Below the pieces are notes generated by a model. It searched no databases. It saw nothing but the letters and a program-made list of their open reading frames with translations, and was not told the DNA's origin. From assembly GCA_963970005.1 (NCBI GenBank), contig CAXAMN010001192.1, forward strand, positions 424,636-488,635: a stretch of 64,000 bases of DNA, written 5' to 3'. Source of the DNA: Durusdinium trenchii (Eukaryota > Sar > Dinophyceae > Suessiales > Symbiodiniaceae). Shown piece after piece: positions 44,808 to 54,997 of the stretch; within the stretch, counting starts at the first letter, position 1, and each line of letters begins with the position of its first letter. A program made the translations under genes and the position numbers.

Positions 44808-47131
44808 GAATTCTTTGGGCGCAGGACGCCTGATCCCAAAGCCTCAGTGGCGGAGGTCAAAACGGAAGTCAGGAAAACTCAGAAAGGGTGGAAGGGCGAC
44901 ATATGTCTCAGACTCTTTTGAGCTACGGACGGCCTCGCTTTAAGTCGCTATCAACTGGAGGAAAGTGATGCCTCGCTTTAAGTCACTATCTGGTTCGGGA
45001 CGGAAGATGTTCAGTGCACTTTTGTTGAATCTTTTTGATGTGTGTTTGATCGTGTTTTGTCACTCATTCAAAGCGTTCGGGTATGGTGATTGAATTGTTC
45101 AAGAAAACCAACTGACAATGAGTAGATGAAACACTGCTAGATGAGAAGCAGGATTCTTTGACCTACCTGGAGAGGTTCAACAAGTGTTTCGTGTGTTTAC
45201 TGCCACAAACTCTGCCATGTTTGAACCTGCAGAGAACATCAACCCCGCTGGTGTAAGCACAGAATGATCAACAAACGTCGACAAAGCTCCCATATTTTGA
45301 CCAGGTCTGGATGCTACTAATTACTCGAAATTCGGTACGGATGTACTACTCAGTAGCACGGAATGAATGCGGTCACATCTACAATTAGGGTTGTTCACAC
45401 AGGCTGCGTGCGTGCGATTTTCGGACGTGGCATCAGTACAGGCAGACAAGATGCTCCAACTGGGATTCGAAGAACAACTGGATGCTGTCGCCAAGGCGAG
45501 CTAAATGCATTATATGTGCCGATTGGTGGGCAAGGACTATTCATGTCATGAGTGGTAAACGAGATCCCTTTATGTACTGATGCCAATTGATGCCAGTGAT
45601 TAGAGGCATGCACCCGATAGCAAAACTTGTGCAGTGTCCTCAGTTGCAATTCTACGGACATGATTTGAGTCTTTTGGTCGAAGGTACCACCTGGGAGCGG
45701 ATCCCGATGGACCCGGATCCACTGCCACCGAACCTCAGGTACGGTAATTGGAGACTATTTATGCAGGCGCCAGGAGGGTCCAATTACCTTCTGACAAGGT
45801 GGCAGTGGATCCATAGGGATCCATGGGGGCTGTATATATCAATCCGATCTACATAGGGTTTATCGAGAGCCTGCATGCGGAGCTTGTCATGGGCTGAGCC
45901 CGGAGCTCCAGCTGTTGCTACGACAAAAACCGCTGTTGTTTTCCGTATGAGCAGCCGCTCATAGGGCTCCCCACCTGGTTCAACCTTCCCGGGAGCTGTG
46001 TAGGAACTGGAATGGCCATCAATATCCATCAATGATAAATGATTAACCAAAACATTGCATATAGATGTTCAACCACATTTGGCAGAATTGGCGGCGAATT
46101 CAGGGCATCCGCCAATTTAATCTAGGCCTAGGACCTAGGAGTCGGGGAGGACGAGGACGTGGGTCACCACAGGGAAGATCACCTTGCGTGCCGTCCAAGC
46201 CGTGGTTGCCGTCCAAGCACAAGAAGAATGAGATCTGCATAGAGGAATCTCATATACTTTGATGGCCTGGTAGGCCTGTCACTTTGCTAACTGTCCAAGA
46301 ATCCGATTTCCACATGGTCCGGACCCAGCATACTAAACCCGTGTGTGGCCCCTTCAGTTATTCGGGGGGTCCAGGTAGGTTTGGTGTTGGTCCATACAAC
46401 GCTGGCAATGGCAGTCCGCTATGGCTCCTGGCCCACCGTTTCGGTTCGATTGGGCGGGTCGGGGTGGGAGGTCTTGGGGGGTCGGAGTCGAATACCACCG
46501 AACCTCAGGAGATGGGACAGGAGCCATGACTCCCTTTCTCGGAATCTAAAAACCTGAAGCCTGACCAGTCGATTAGCATGTATAGTGAGTATTGAACCAG
46601 TCCATCATGTATACGTCGAGCGGGTGGTAGCATGTAGCTGTCATGACCCGCAGCCAATCTCAGAACCACAAAAGGCTTCTGGCCCGAGTGACAACAACAC
46701 ACATCTTAAAAGTACACTGAACATCTTCCCTTCGCAGATGACTGGCACTCCTTCCATTTCCATATATTCACCCCACGTCCTCCCTCTCCTCTCCTCCTCC
46801 GCTCCTCGGTCCTCTCCCAGGCGGTTCGCCGAGATCGGCAGTGCTTGCTCTTCTCCGCCACCTTCCCGGAGCGCCTGCGCCAGGCGACGCGTTTCACCAC
46901 GACGAGTTAACGTTGCGCGGTGCGGTGTGGGAGCGTGGGACCATGGGTCGAAACTCGAAGGCCTCGGGTTTCGGTGGAGAGAGAGGCGGAGAGTGTTTGA
47001 GTAAGGGGAGGGGCAGAGGAGGTTTCCGGGAAGAAAGCTAGATTCACTCCGGCAACTGGTAGCAGGAAGCCCAATGGTGAAGGATTCATGGCCATTCTGG
47101 TGAATTTTGGAGGGATGAGATTACACTAGAG
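44808..47131. other. Stretch without a supported gene
   Basis: GCCTCGCTTTAAGTC occurs twice (44932 and 44971). A hairpin element lies at 45715-45812. Frames at 46585-47004 and around 46700-46900 are composition-driven. Confidence 0.3.
45715..45812. repeat. Hairpin element, nested arms
   Basis: GGATCCACTGCCACC (45715-45729) pairs exactly with 45798-45812. GGTAATTGGA (45743-45752) pairs with 45779-45788, which leads into ACCTTCTGACAAGGT. Same family as 42721 and 61555. Confidence 0.8.
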
Positions 47132-47615
47132 CCATGCCATAAACCCACTTGCTTGTAATGCGTAAGGGTCTTGTCATATGAGCTGAGGGCGTAAGGAAAA
47201 CACTGCAGTGCTCAAGGTTGCGTAAGCTTTTTTGTGTCTGTTGTTTTGCAGTTCGCATTTGATGTGAGAACAGATTTGGTTGAGGAGGTTTGCTGTGTTT
47301 ACTAGAAACAGAATCCTCACAAAATTGAGGAGAGTCACGGCACGTTCCGCGTAAGGCGCGCGTAAGCTCCGCGTAGGCAGCGCGTAAGTCTCATGCGCGT
47401 CCGTGAGTGCCCACATGGCTCCCAAAACCAAAGCCTTTTGCCAACACTGGCCGAAAATATACACTTCAGCCAAGCGTCCGCTCTGCTCATTGTAATGCCA
47501 ACACAAAACAGGTCCATAGAGGAGAAGCTCTTGGACTCTTGGCGGTGTCCATGAGGTTTGGTGGCCAAATGACGTTTGTGATGTCGCTGCGCCATGCGGT
47601 TTTGCGCGGCCTCGG
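47132..47615 (+). repeat. Segmental duplication, copy 1
   Basis: About 484 bases beginning CCATGCCATAAACCCACTTG recur in the same orientation at 51895-52439 with small indels. The copy contains several CGTAAG words. Orientation is arbitrary. Confidence 0.88.
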
Positions 47616-47749
47616 AGGAAAGTGCGCTTGCGTGAGTCCGTGTCACTGTGGACAGGAACGCATGCTTCTGCAAGTAGTGCTCTTGGAGATTGGGCACGAC
47701 AAAAGAGCACCGTTTCAAACTTGTCTAGATTGTCAGTCGCTGTTTTTGT

Positions 47750-49415
47750 GAGTTTGCCATGGCGTTCCAGAAACCCTGCCATGACATGTTGTTCTGGTGT
47801 CGTGGAGCCTTGGCGCGTCGAGAATTGTCAGAAAGCGTTGGCAGATTATGGATCTTATGTTGGAGGTGGAACGCTGTTTTGGCTGACTTCGTCTGCTACA
47901 CCGGACTTGTGCTTTCAAGATGCTGCTTATAGCTTCAAGGAGCTTGAAGACATGAGCAACAAGTTGCAGCTGTGCCTTGTGAGCGTTTCAGTTGCCAGTG
48001 AGATTGGTTCCCTCGGAAAGGCTGTGGGGGGCTGCGCCGCTTCTAAGGCGCAAGCAACCGTCTTTTCCCGCCATGGTCCAGACCTTCGCCAAGACAACGC
48101 CGAACCAGTTCCTCAAAATCCTATATCCATTGGGGAGCATTCTTGCGATCGCGGTCTGGTGGGCGGCTGTGCTTTTAAGCTCAATTTCTCTGCTGTTGCT
48201 TCTCCCCCAGCTTAAATTCCAAGCCTTGACACAAGGGTAAGTCTTGCAGCAATATAAAATTAGAAGCATCGAGTCTTGGCTTACGTGTTTGACTTGGAGC
48301 TCCAAGGTCAATATGTTTACCGCGCTGAGGGATGAAAACCAGGCCGACGTAGCGGCGCTGTGGAGAGTGGCAAGGTCAGTGCACCTGGTGCACATGTCTG
48401 TCCGTATCATTGACAGCAGTAACCAGGGGACGCTGCTGAGGGCAAGCCTGGAGTGCTCTGCTGAAGGCAGCCTGTATACTGAAAGTTCATTTCTGCTGTA
48501 TTCGCGAAAGTTGGTGAACTTCTTGAATGCCACATTAGGGAAGACTTCCCGCTCGTTGGAAAAAGATTTGCTCTGGCTGCAGGGCAACTTTCCAGCTTTG
48601 AGATACGGAGGCCAGCCCATCAACCGGGCAATGCTACACGCTGCCCAATGTGTAGTTGGTGTTTTCCAAGATGATCCCGGAGCCACAGCTGCAGCAGCTG
48701 CGTTGGTTCGATTATCTTTACGGCGTGGCCCAGATGTCTTATCCCTACAGTACACAAAGATGGCGCAGCTGGCGTCAGCTGTGCGGCGCTGGTCCCTTGA
48801 CAATTTGTCCGTTGAACCTCGAACTCAGCGGCGGTCGTCCAATGGATTGGTGCAGGAGAGCCCAATTTTAGCTGCCAGCTTGCTCGGTCTGTGAAAAGTC
48901 AGGCCACGGGTGCTCAAAGCAATGCAAGGCAAGCCATTGCTGGCTCAGAGTGGCCTTGGAGAAGTGCAGGCTTCATTGTTGGCTGCTTCGTAACATTAGA
49001 GAGGCCGGCGTCAAAGATGGTGCTGAGCCATGGGTGGATGCTTTGCAAAGCCTTTTGTCGCCTTTGGTTCACTTTGGAAGATGATTCAAAGAAGCATCTA
49101 GGCCCTTGGTTGGAAGTGCTTGCCGGTGATTGTGACAAGGATTTCCAGCATGACCGGGTGCAGCAGCTTCGTGAAAGGCTTTTGACTTTTGACGTCATTG
49201 AACTTCCACAGAAGTGCGCTTGCTTATACATGTCGAATGATTGCTGTGTTTTTGGTGTTGCCGACCGCGCAAGGTTGATTGCCGACAGTTGCCACACATT
49301 GTATGAGCAGCAGGCGGAAGACGTGCTGAAAGTGTTCTTTCCAGAAGCATTTGAACAACAAAGCTCTTTGGATAGACTGGGCGTCAACTGGGATGGAGGG
49401 GATCAGCTGGAGTGA
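47750..49415 (+). pseudogene. Frameshifted coding remnant, possible MYND-type zinc finger
   Basis: Protein-like sequence runs across all three plus frames. 47750-47990 (PWRVENCQKALADYGSYVGG...) is followed by 48244-48700 (MFTALRDENQADVAALWRVA..., KDLLWLQGNFPALRYGGQPI). Another frame reads LQQLRWFDYLYGVAQMSYPY and, after a TAG, CSVCEKSGHG then CSKQCKASHC (Cys codons at 48881, 48890, 48911, 48923), a pattern like a MYND finger. The last frame, 48891-49415, ends LDRLGVNWDGGDQLE. The frame changes come without clear introns, so a decayed or retroposed gene is likelier than an active one. MYND fingers bind proline-rich partners; any function here is lost or unknown. Confidence 0.45.
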
Positions 49416-49579
49416 AATCATTCCGGCTTTATTCTTATAGAGGGTGAAAGGAAGATGGGGAAAATCTTCCCTACTGGCTCCGCTCATGCAACGCCTGGCG
49501 GGCCTGTGTCGGATTTGTCATTTTAGCAGCGGCAGTAGTTGGTAAACCAGAGTGGCTGCAACGTTTCAATATCCATGGT

Positions 49580-49740
49580 TGAAAGGATCCGGTTTCGGTT
49601 CGGTTTGGCGTTGCGTCAATTTTTTATCGGTTGGATGCTTCGGTTGGTTCAATACTATTACATTATTGAAAGTATTGTTTTCCCTTTTTCGGTTCGGTTG
49701 TAGGTTCGGTTCGGTTTGCAGCGCCAGCAGCGTCGAGGGC
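49580..49740. repeat. CGGTTCGGTT-rich segment
   Basis: GGTTCGGTT and its variants recur at 49588, 49689 and 49705 with spacers. A similar segment lies at 51539-51700. Confidence 0.6.
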
Positions 49741-49965
49741 AAAATCGGGCGGCGGCCACCTCACCAAGACCATTGCAGGGTTGACCTAGGAAAAATAAGA
49801 CATAACAGCTTCCAGGAAGGGCGGGTGAAGGACGAACCATGCATGTTGGGAAAGGCAGAGTTTATACAACGTTTAGGCCATGCTTATACCTTCCTCACAT
49901 AGGCTTCTCCTTCAAGGAGCTCACGGCTCACTACCAGAGCTCTCGTGCTTTCCCCCGCAAAAAGG

Positions 49966-50330
49966 TCTAAACCCACTAAAGAAGGCTAAGGGTGGAAACC
50001 ATGTCCAGGTGATTTTTCACACAGGTTGCGATTTGAATCGCAACCCAAGACTGATGCCAAGGGAGAATGTTGGCAAAGGCCGGGCTTATACCATGTTTAG
50101 GCGTCTAAACTCACTAAAGGAGGCTAAGGGCGGAAACCATATTCAGGCGATTTTTCACACCGGTTGCGATTTGAGTCGCAACCCAGGTTGCGAATTGAAT
50201 CGCAACCCTAACCCAAGACTGCGGATGCCAAGGGAGAATGTTGGCAAAGGCCGGGTTTATGCTATGTTTAGGTGTCTAAACCCACTTTAAAGAAGGCTAA
50301 GGGCGGAACCCATTCAGGTATAGTCTCAGA
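49966..50330. repeat. Tandem repeat with internal hairpins
   Basis: Three starts of TCTAAACCCACTAAAG...GGCTAAGGG-type units lie at 49966, 50104 and 50275. Units of 138 and 171 bases differ by an extra hairpin. Each unit has GGTTGCGATT paired with AATCGCAACC across 2 bases. ATGCCAAGGGAGAATGTTGG also recurs. Confidence 0.88.
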
Positions 50331-50341
50331 CTGGACCAACT

Positions 50342-50640
50342 CCTTCTCACCTCAAGCCATATTTATTCAAGTGTGAAAAGGGCAGTCAGGGCCAAGGAGT
50401 ATAAACGCACTCTAAATGCAGTATAAACTTGCCCATGCCCTGCGCTCGTCGCTCTCCCTCTTTCGGTCCCTCCCTCTTTCCCTCTTCTCTTTGTAAAGGC
50501 GTAACCCCTTCTCACCCCAAACCATGAAGAAAGTGAATTATTCAAGTGTGAAGAGGGCAGGGCCAAAGGAGTATAAACGCATTCTAAACGCAGTATAAAC
50601 ATTGCCCATGCCCTGCGCTCGTGACTCTCCCTCTTTCGCT
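50342..50640. repeat. Tandem duplication, about 170-bp unit
   Basis: CCTTCTCACC...TTCAAGTGTGAA...GGAGTATAAACGCA...CCCATGCCCTGCGCTCGT occurs twice, starting near 50342 and 50508, and runs into a CT microsatellite. Confidence 0.85.
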
Positions 50641-50677
<37 letters not shown>

Positions 50678-50717
50678 CCCTCCCTTCCTCCCTCCCTCCC
50701 TCCCTCCCTCCCGCTCA

Positions 50718-50758
<41 letters not shown>

Positions 50759-50785
50759 TGTCTCTCTCTCTCTCTCTCTCGTGAA
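50641..50785. repeat. CT microsatellite with CCCT block
   Basis: (CT)n with an inner (CCCT)n stretch near 50690-50712. Open frames across it are artefacts. Confidence 0.9.
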
Positions 50786-50845
50786 AATCCATTAGAGAAC
50801 CCTCTCTGTCCCGTAGATTGACAAGAAAAACAAACTTCCAGCTCT

Positions 50846-51341
50846 ATGTCTGCTAAGGCGTCCAAACTGGACAACAAAAACAGGTTTGAATTCCTTGCAA
50901 TTGCCGGTCATCAGAGGGCAACGGGAATCAACCAGGTCTACTGGCCCTTTAAGATAAGGGCAGCCACAGGCTACAACAACAGCTTCATTCGCACAGAGAA
51001 CGACTTGTTTTTCAACGCCGACGTCATTTACGTGCGACATCAGGACGCTGGCAGAGATCTCTCCGACTTTCGCGGCACCGGCATGCCTGTCATGGAGGGC
51101 ATGGAGGATGTCCCTGCTATGGCTTACCATAGGACATTCCACGCTGCCATCAAGGGCATTCAGCAAGATGGCTTGCTGGTCGGTGGCGGTGCCCGGCGCA
51201 ACTCCGGAAGGGCCCACATCTAGTTGGCCCGAACCCAGATTCGCCGGGAGAGGTTGTGCCGGGAAATCGGAGACTCAATCCGATCGAAGTTGTTGCGGAC
51301 TTGCAGTGTGCGACCAAGGATTTAGCCAATCAGGAAAAATG
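50846..51341 (+). pseudogene. Tpt1/KptA-like RNA 2'-phosphotransferase fragment with a frame break
   Basis: A 125-aa frame (50846-51223) carries FKIRAATGYNNS, matching the IRAxQGHS motif, and then YHRTFHAAIKGIQQDGLLVG with SGRAHI, matching the H-x-T...I...GL...RxH segment of the family. The N-terminal RH motif is missing from the frame. After the TAG at 51221 the protein appears to continue in another frame (VGPNPDSPGEVVPGNRRLNP..., stop at 51341), so a one- or two-base indel lies near 51210-51222. It differs too much from the retrotransposon domain to be a recent copy. It could be a relic of another mobile element or of a cellular gene. Confidence 0.62.
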
Positions 51342-51538
51342 AATTTACTCAGGGGTGAAGAAAGGCTCAAGAACATCCACGGTCTAAGTGGACTATAAAA
51401 ACGAAGGCTGAATGGAGGGTGTGTGTGTGTGTGGAAAAGCAATCTGCCTGCACGAAGTTGGTGCATTATCCAAAATACCTTCCCGACAATCTTCTAGTCA
51501 AGGTTGTTGCAAAATGGTCTTGGCGACTCAGCCGCGCA

Positions 51539-51700
51539 ATCGGTTCGGTGTCGGCGGTCGGTTTGCGTGTTTTCCTTGCCTCGGTATCGGTTCGTTGCGG
51601 CGTCGTATTCGTCCTTTCAGTTCGGTTTTTCGATTTGCGGCGTTTTTGCGATCGGTTCGGTTCGGTCTGCATCAGTTTTGGTTTCGGCGCTGCATTTTGT
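51539..51700. repeat. CGGTTCGGTT-rich segment
   Basis: CGGTTCGG, CGGTATCGGTTCG, CAGTTCGGTTTTTCG and CGGTTCGGTTCGG recur with irregular spacing. Related to 49580-49740. Confidence 0.6.
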
Positions 51701-51894
51701 ATGGTTGAAACAGCCATGATATCAGACAAGTGATCAAGTATGGTTTAAAAGCAACGCGAGCATGGGGATTGTTTTTGCCGTGATATTGGCGTGTGACCCT
51801 TGTGAAATGCGGACTGAAGAGATGGGGCATGGCTGCTTCCGTGGATGTGCCGGTGATAATAACAAGGCGCTCTATAGCGTAATTATTTTTTGTA

Positions 51895-52439
51895 CCATGC
51901 CATAAACCCACTTGCTTGTAATGAGTAAAGGTTCTTGTCATAAGAGCTCGGGACGAAAGGAAAACACTGCAGTGCGCAAGGTTGCGTAAGCTTTTGGCGC
52001 CGCGTAAGCTGTTTTGTGTTTCTGTTGTTTTGCAGTTCGCAGTTGATGTGAGAACAGATTTGGTTGAGGAGGTCTGCTGTGTTTACTAGAAACATGAACC
52101 TCACAAAAATCGAGGAGAGTCATGGCACGTTCCGCGTAAGGCGCGCGTGAGCTCCGCGTAGGCAGCACGTAAATCTCATGAGCGTCCTTGAGTGGTAGCC
52201 CACATGGCTCCCAAATCCAAAGCCTTTTGCCAGCACTGGCCTGAAAATATACACTTCAGACAAGCTTCCGCTCTGCTCAAATATGCCAACACAAAACAGG
52301 TCCATAGAGGAGTAACTCTTGGACTCTTGGCGGTGTCCATGAGGCTTGGTGGTGCACTGTTGCTTCTAGTCTGTGGCACACCGTGTGGCCAAATGACGTT
52401 TGTGATGCCACTGCGCCATGCGGTTTTGCGCGGCCTCGG
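51895..52439 (+). repeat. Segmental duplication, copy 2
   Basis: Same orientation as 47132-47615 and about nine-tenths alike by eye. It carries extra insertions, one near 51999 with another GCGTAAG word and one near 52351. Confidence 0.88.
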
Positions 52440-52479
52440 TAGTAGTAACTCTTGAAGCCCTATCGTTGTACAAAGCACG

Positions 52480-52975
52480 TCGCGTAAGCATGTTCCCAGC
52501 GGATTCGCAAAAAATCTGCGAAGTCTGGCTGCATAACGGTGGCGTAAGCATCCACTTCCCCCCACATGCCACGTAAGAAAACCTGTGGAGCGCGTAAGAA
52601 AAACCTATCCCTCCAAGTCAATGACCGCATTAAACTTGTTCATATAGAATTGGAGACAATGACCACTATTTACTTTGTTAGAACCTAGTTTTACTTGGTC
52701 CCACTAAAGTTCCGTTAAAGCAACAAATGGTGTCCATGATCTCTTCAGGTGGTTTGGAAGGGAATCAAAGGCGATTTTGAGTGATATTCCAGGTGTTCTT
52801 GGTGGCTTTGAGGGTAAGTATTCGACATTAAGAGCAAAGAGGTCTGAATTGTTGACAACTATTTAGCGTAACAGGAGCGTAACAGTTCCGTAACAATCCC
52901 CTCCAGGAGACTTCTAAAACTGCAAATGATCTTCCAAAACCGTAACAGGAGCGTAACTGGAGCGTAACAGGTCCT
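52480..52975. repeat. Clusters of CGTAAG and CGTAAC words
   Basis: Four CGTAAG words lie at 52480-52600. Six CGTAAC words, mostly AGCGTAACAGG or CCGTAACA, lie at 52865-52975. The spacing is irregular, so this is not a simple tandem repeat. Confidence 0.65.
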
Positions 52976-54916
52976 TAGTACCCTTAATGTTTGCAATATG
53001 TAAGAAAATCATAGAAAAATGTGACCAGGACAGTTGTTTTATTTGCATGAATTAAACATTGGGTGCATTTTTGCAGGTTCTATGTGCAATTAGTGCGGTG
53101 ATGTTGAACTCGCTTGGATAAAAGGGCTTGGGTTCCGGCAAACCAAAGGTACTCGTAAAACTTGTTATTTTGGAAAAGTACTCGTTTAACGTGCACTTCG
53201 GACATGCAGGGTATGTGTTGCGTAAGCACCCTCTTACGACATAGGAATCTATCAAGGTTTCCGGCACAGCTCACTAGACGGGTAGAGAGTTTTTGAACCC
53301 AACCGAAGGATCCCATGATTGTCCCACTTGCAGTTGGCGGAAGAGTGTATTGAAGGGGACCTTTACTGTACAACAATGTACAACATGCTTTGATTTGATA
53401 ACAAAGAACAGCTTTGTGTTCATGTCAACCCATTTGCTTCAAGATTCAATCTCACGTGCTACGTTTTGCACGGGATAGAAGTCTGTGAGCGGAATAATGG
53501 AATCAAGGACTTAACGTGACTATTGCAACATTTTGCAACGATACTTTTCTTGAAGGATCTGTGGGCCCGCGGAAGATGTTTGCAGGGTATCAAGGCTAGC
53601 CAGGTTTAGTGTTTTCCTTTTTCCATACTCGTTTGGTTGACCCTCCCTAGCAGCAACACATCAGAACGTGAAAATAATAGGTACCAGCTACAAGAGAGCC
53701 TTCCTCCTTTATTCAGCACCAGGCTGCTGAGAGATGGATGACGAGTACTGAGAAGGTGGTGGCCGGGGTTCCCCAGGTGGCGGGAAGCGACACCAATTCT
53801 GGGCAAGCTAGATCAAAGAACACACGTGACCGGTGGACATTTTTAGTCTTTGATTCCTGGATGAGTCTGTTGAAATGGGTCCAGCCGGAAGTGGAGCAGC
53901 TTGTCGTGGAGGACTACAGAAGTGATGGGGGCTGCAGAAGTGATTATATTCCCAATACGTGCGTGTGGTATGGGTAAAAAAGTATGGCTCCATAAAAATA
54001 GATGCTGAGCACCATTGGGAGTCTGGGAGGTTACAGTTAGTTTGTTCCACAAAATTTCCTTACACATATCCACACCAGTTGGACCTCTAAATGCTCTAAA
54101 AACCACATCTCGAAATCTTTGAAGTCCAGTTCGACCATTCTTGGGCCACATCGAAGTCAAGGACATGCTTTGACTCGGATGACCTCATTGGAGACTGTTG
54201 ATGTAGGTGCCAAAACGTCGGGTCCAGTCGTACCGAACCTGAAGGTCCTTCGCTCCTTCACGGTCCTTCGGTTGATTGGTGACTTGGATCTCTTTTTGGG
54301 GAACCGAACCATTGAACTCACTCACCAAGTACCGAACGAACGTCACCTGATCTCCGATTGATTGGTCCTTCGCTCTTCCGCCGAAAAAAGGACCCGTTTT
54401 TCCTCACCTCCCTTCGTCGCCTCCGTCGTCGCCCAGATTCGCGTGGGCTCCGTCAGCATCGGAGCGCCGGAGCGGGAGCGAGGCGCGAACGGCGCGCGCT
54501 GTCTGTGCGCGGTTCGGGAGCGGGAGGGAGGCGGGGGCGCGCACAGCGCGGTTCGACACGTGTGGCGGGCGCGGGCTTTGAGGTGGTGGGCTTTGACGTG
54601 GCGAGGAGTAAAGGAACGTTCTATGTGGGCCAAACTCCTTGGGTTTGAAGCTGTGTGTTTTCTCCAAGTGACCTTTTACAGCCCAAGTGATCCAATCCTG
54701 GGATCTCAAGAGATCTCAAATGGTCACTTTGAAGGTCCTGCATGGCAACATAGCATTTTGAACTTTAATAATTAGTTTGGGTTGGCGCCCCTCCCGGTTG
54801 GTTCAGAATGGGAAGAGGTAACCAAGGGGGTTTATTCTCCCTGACCATTCCCTGGGTTTGTCCTGTGTGTACTTCCTGCAGAAGCTGAGGATACGGGATT
54901 ACGTTACTTTCGCTTC

Positions 54917-54952
54917 GGTGGGGTGGGTGGGTGGGTAGGTGGGTGGGTGGGT
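54917..54952 (+). repeat. G-run with G-quadruplex potential
   Basis: GGTGGGGTGGGTGGGTGGG-type sequence has at least seven runs of three or more G separated by one or two bases, except one shorter GG run. Confidence 0.8.
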
Positions 54953-54967
54953 CCATTCATACCGGGT

Positions 54968-54997
54968 CCAGTCATACCTTTGCTTCAGTACGACTGG
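54968..54997. repeat. Hairpin element of the ACCTTCT family, short form
   Basis: CCAGTCATAC (54968-54977) pairs with GTACGACTGG (54988-54997) at 9 of 10 positions, with CTTTGCTTCA between. Similar to 42280-42310. A half-site GGTCCAGTCGTACC lies near 54220. Confidence 0.65.

Noticed and set aside
50584..50877. Arg/Glu-rich and Ser/Leu-rich frames on both strands
   Set aside because: They are caused by the CT microsatellite at 50641-50785.
54343..54775. Several overlapping ~100-aa frames
   Set aside because: The region is GC-rich, which suppresses stop codons in all frames. No domain or splice signals support any one.
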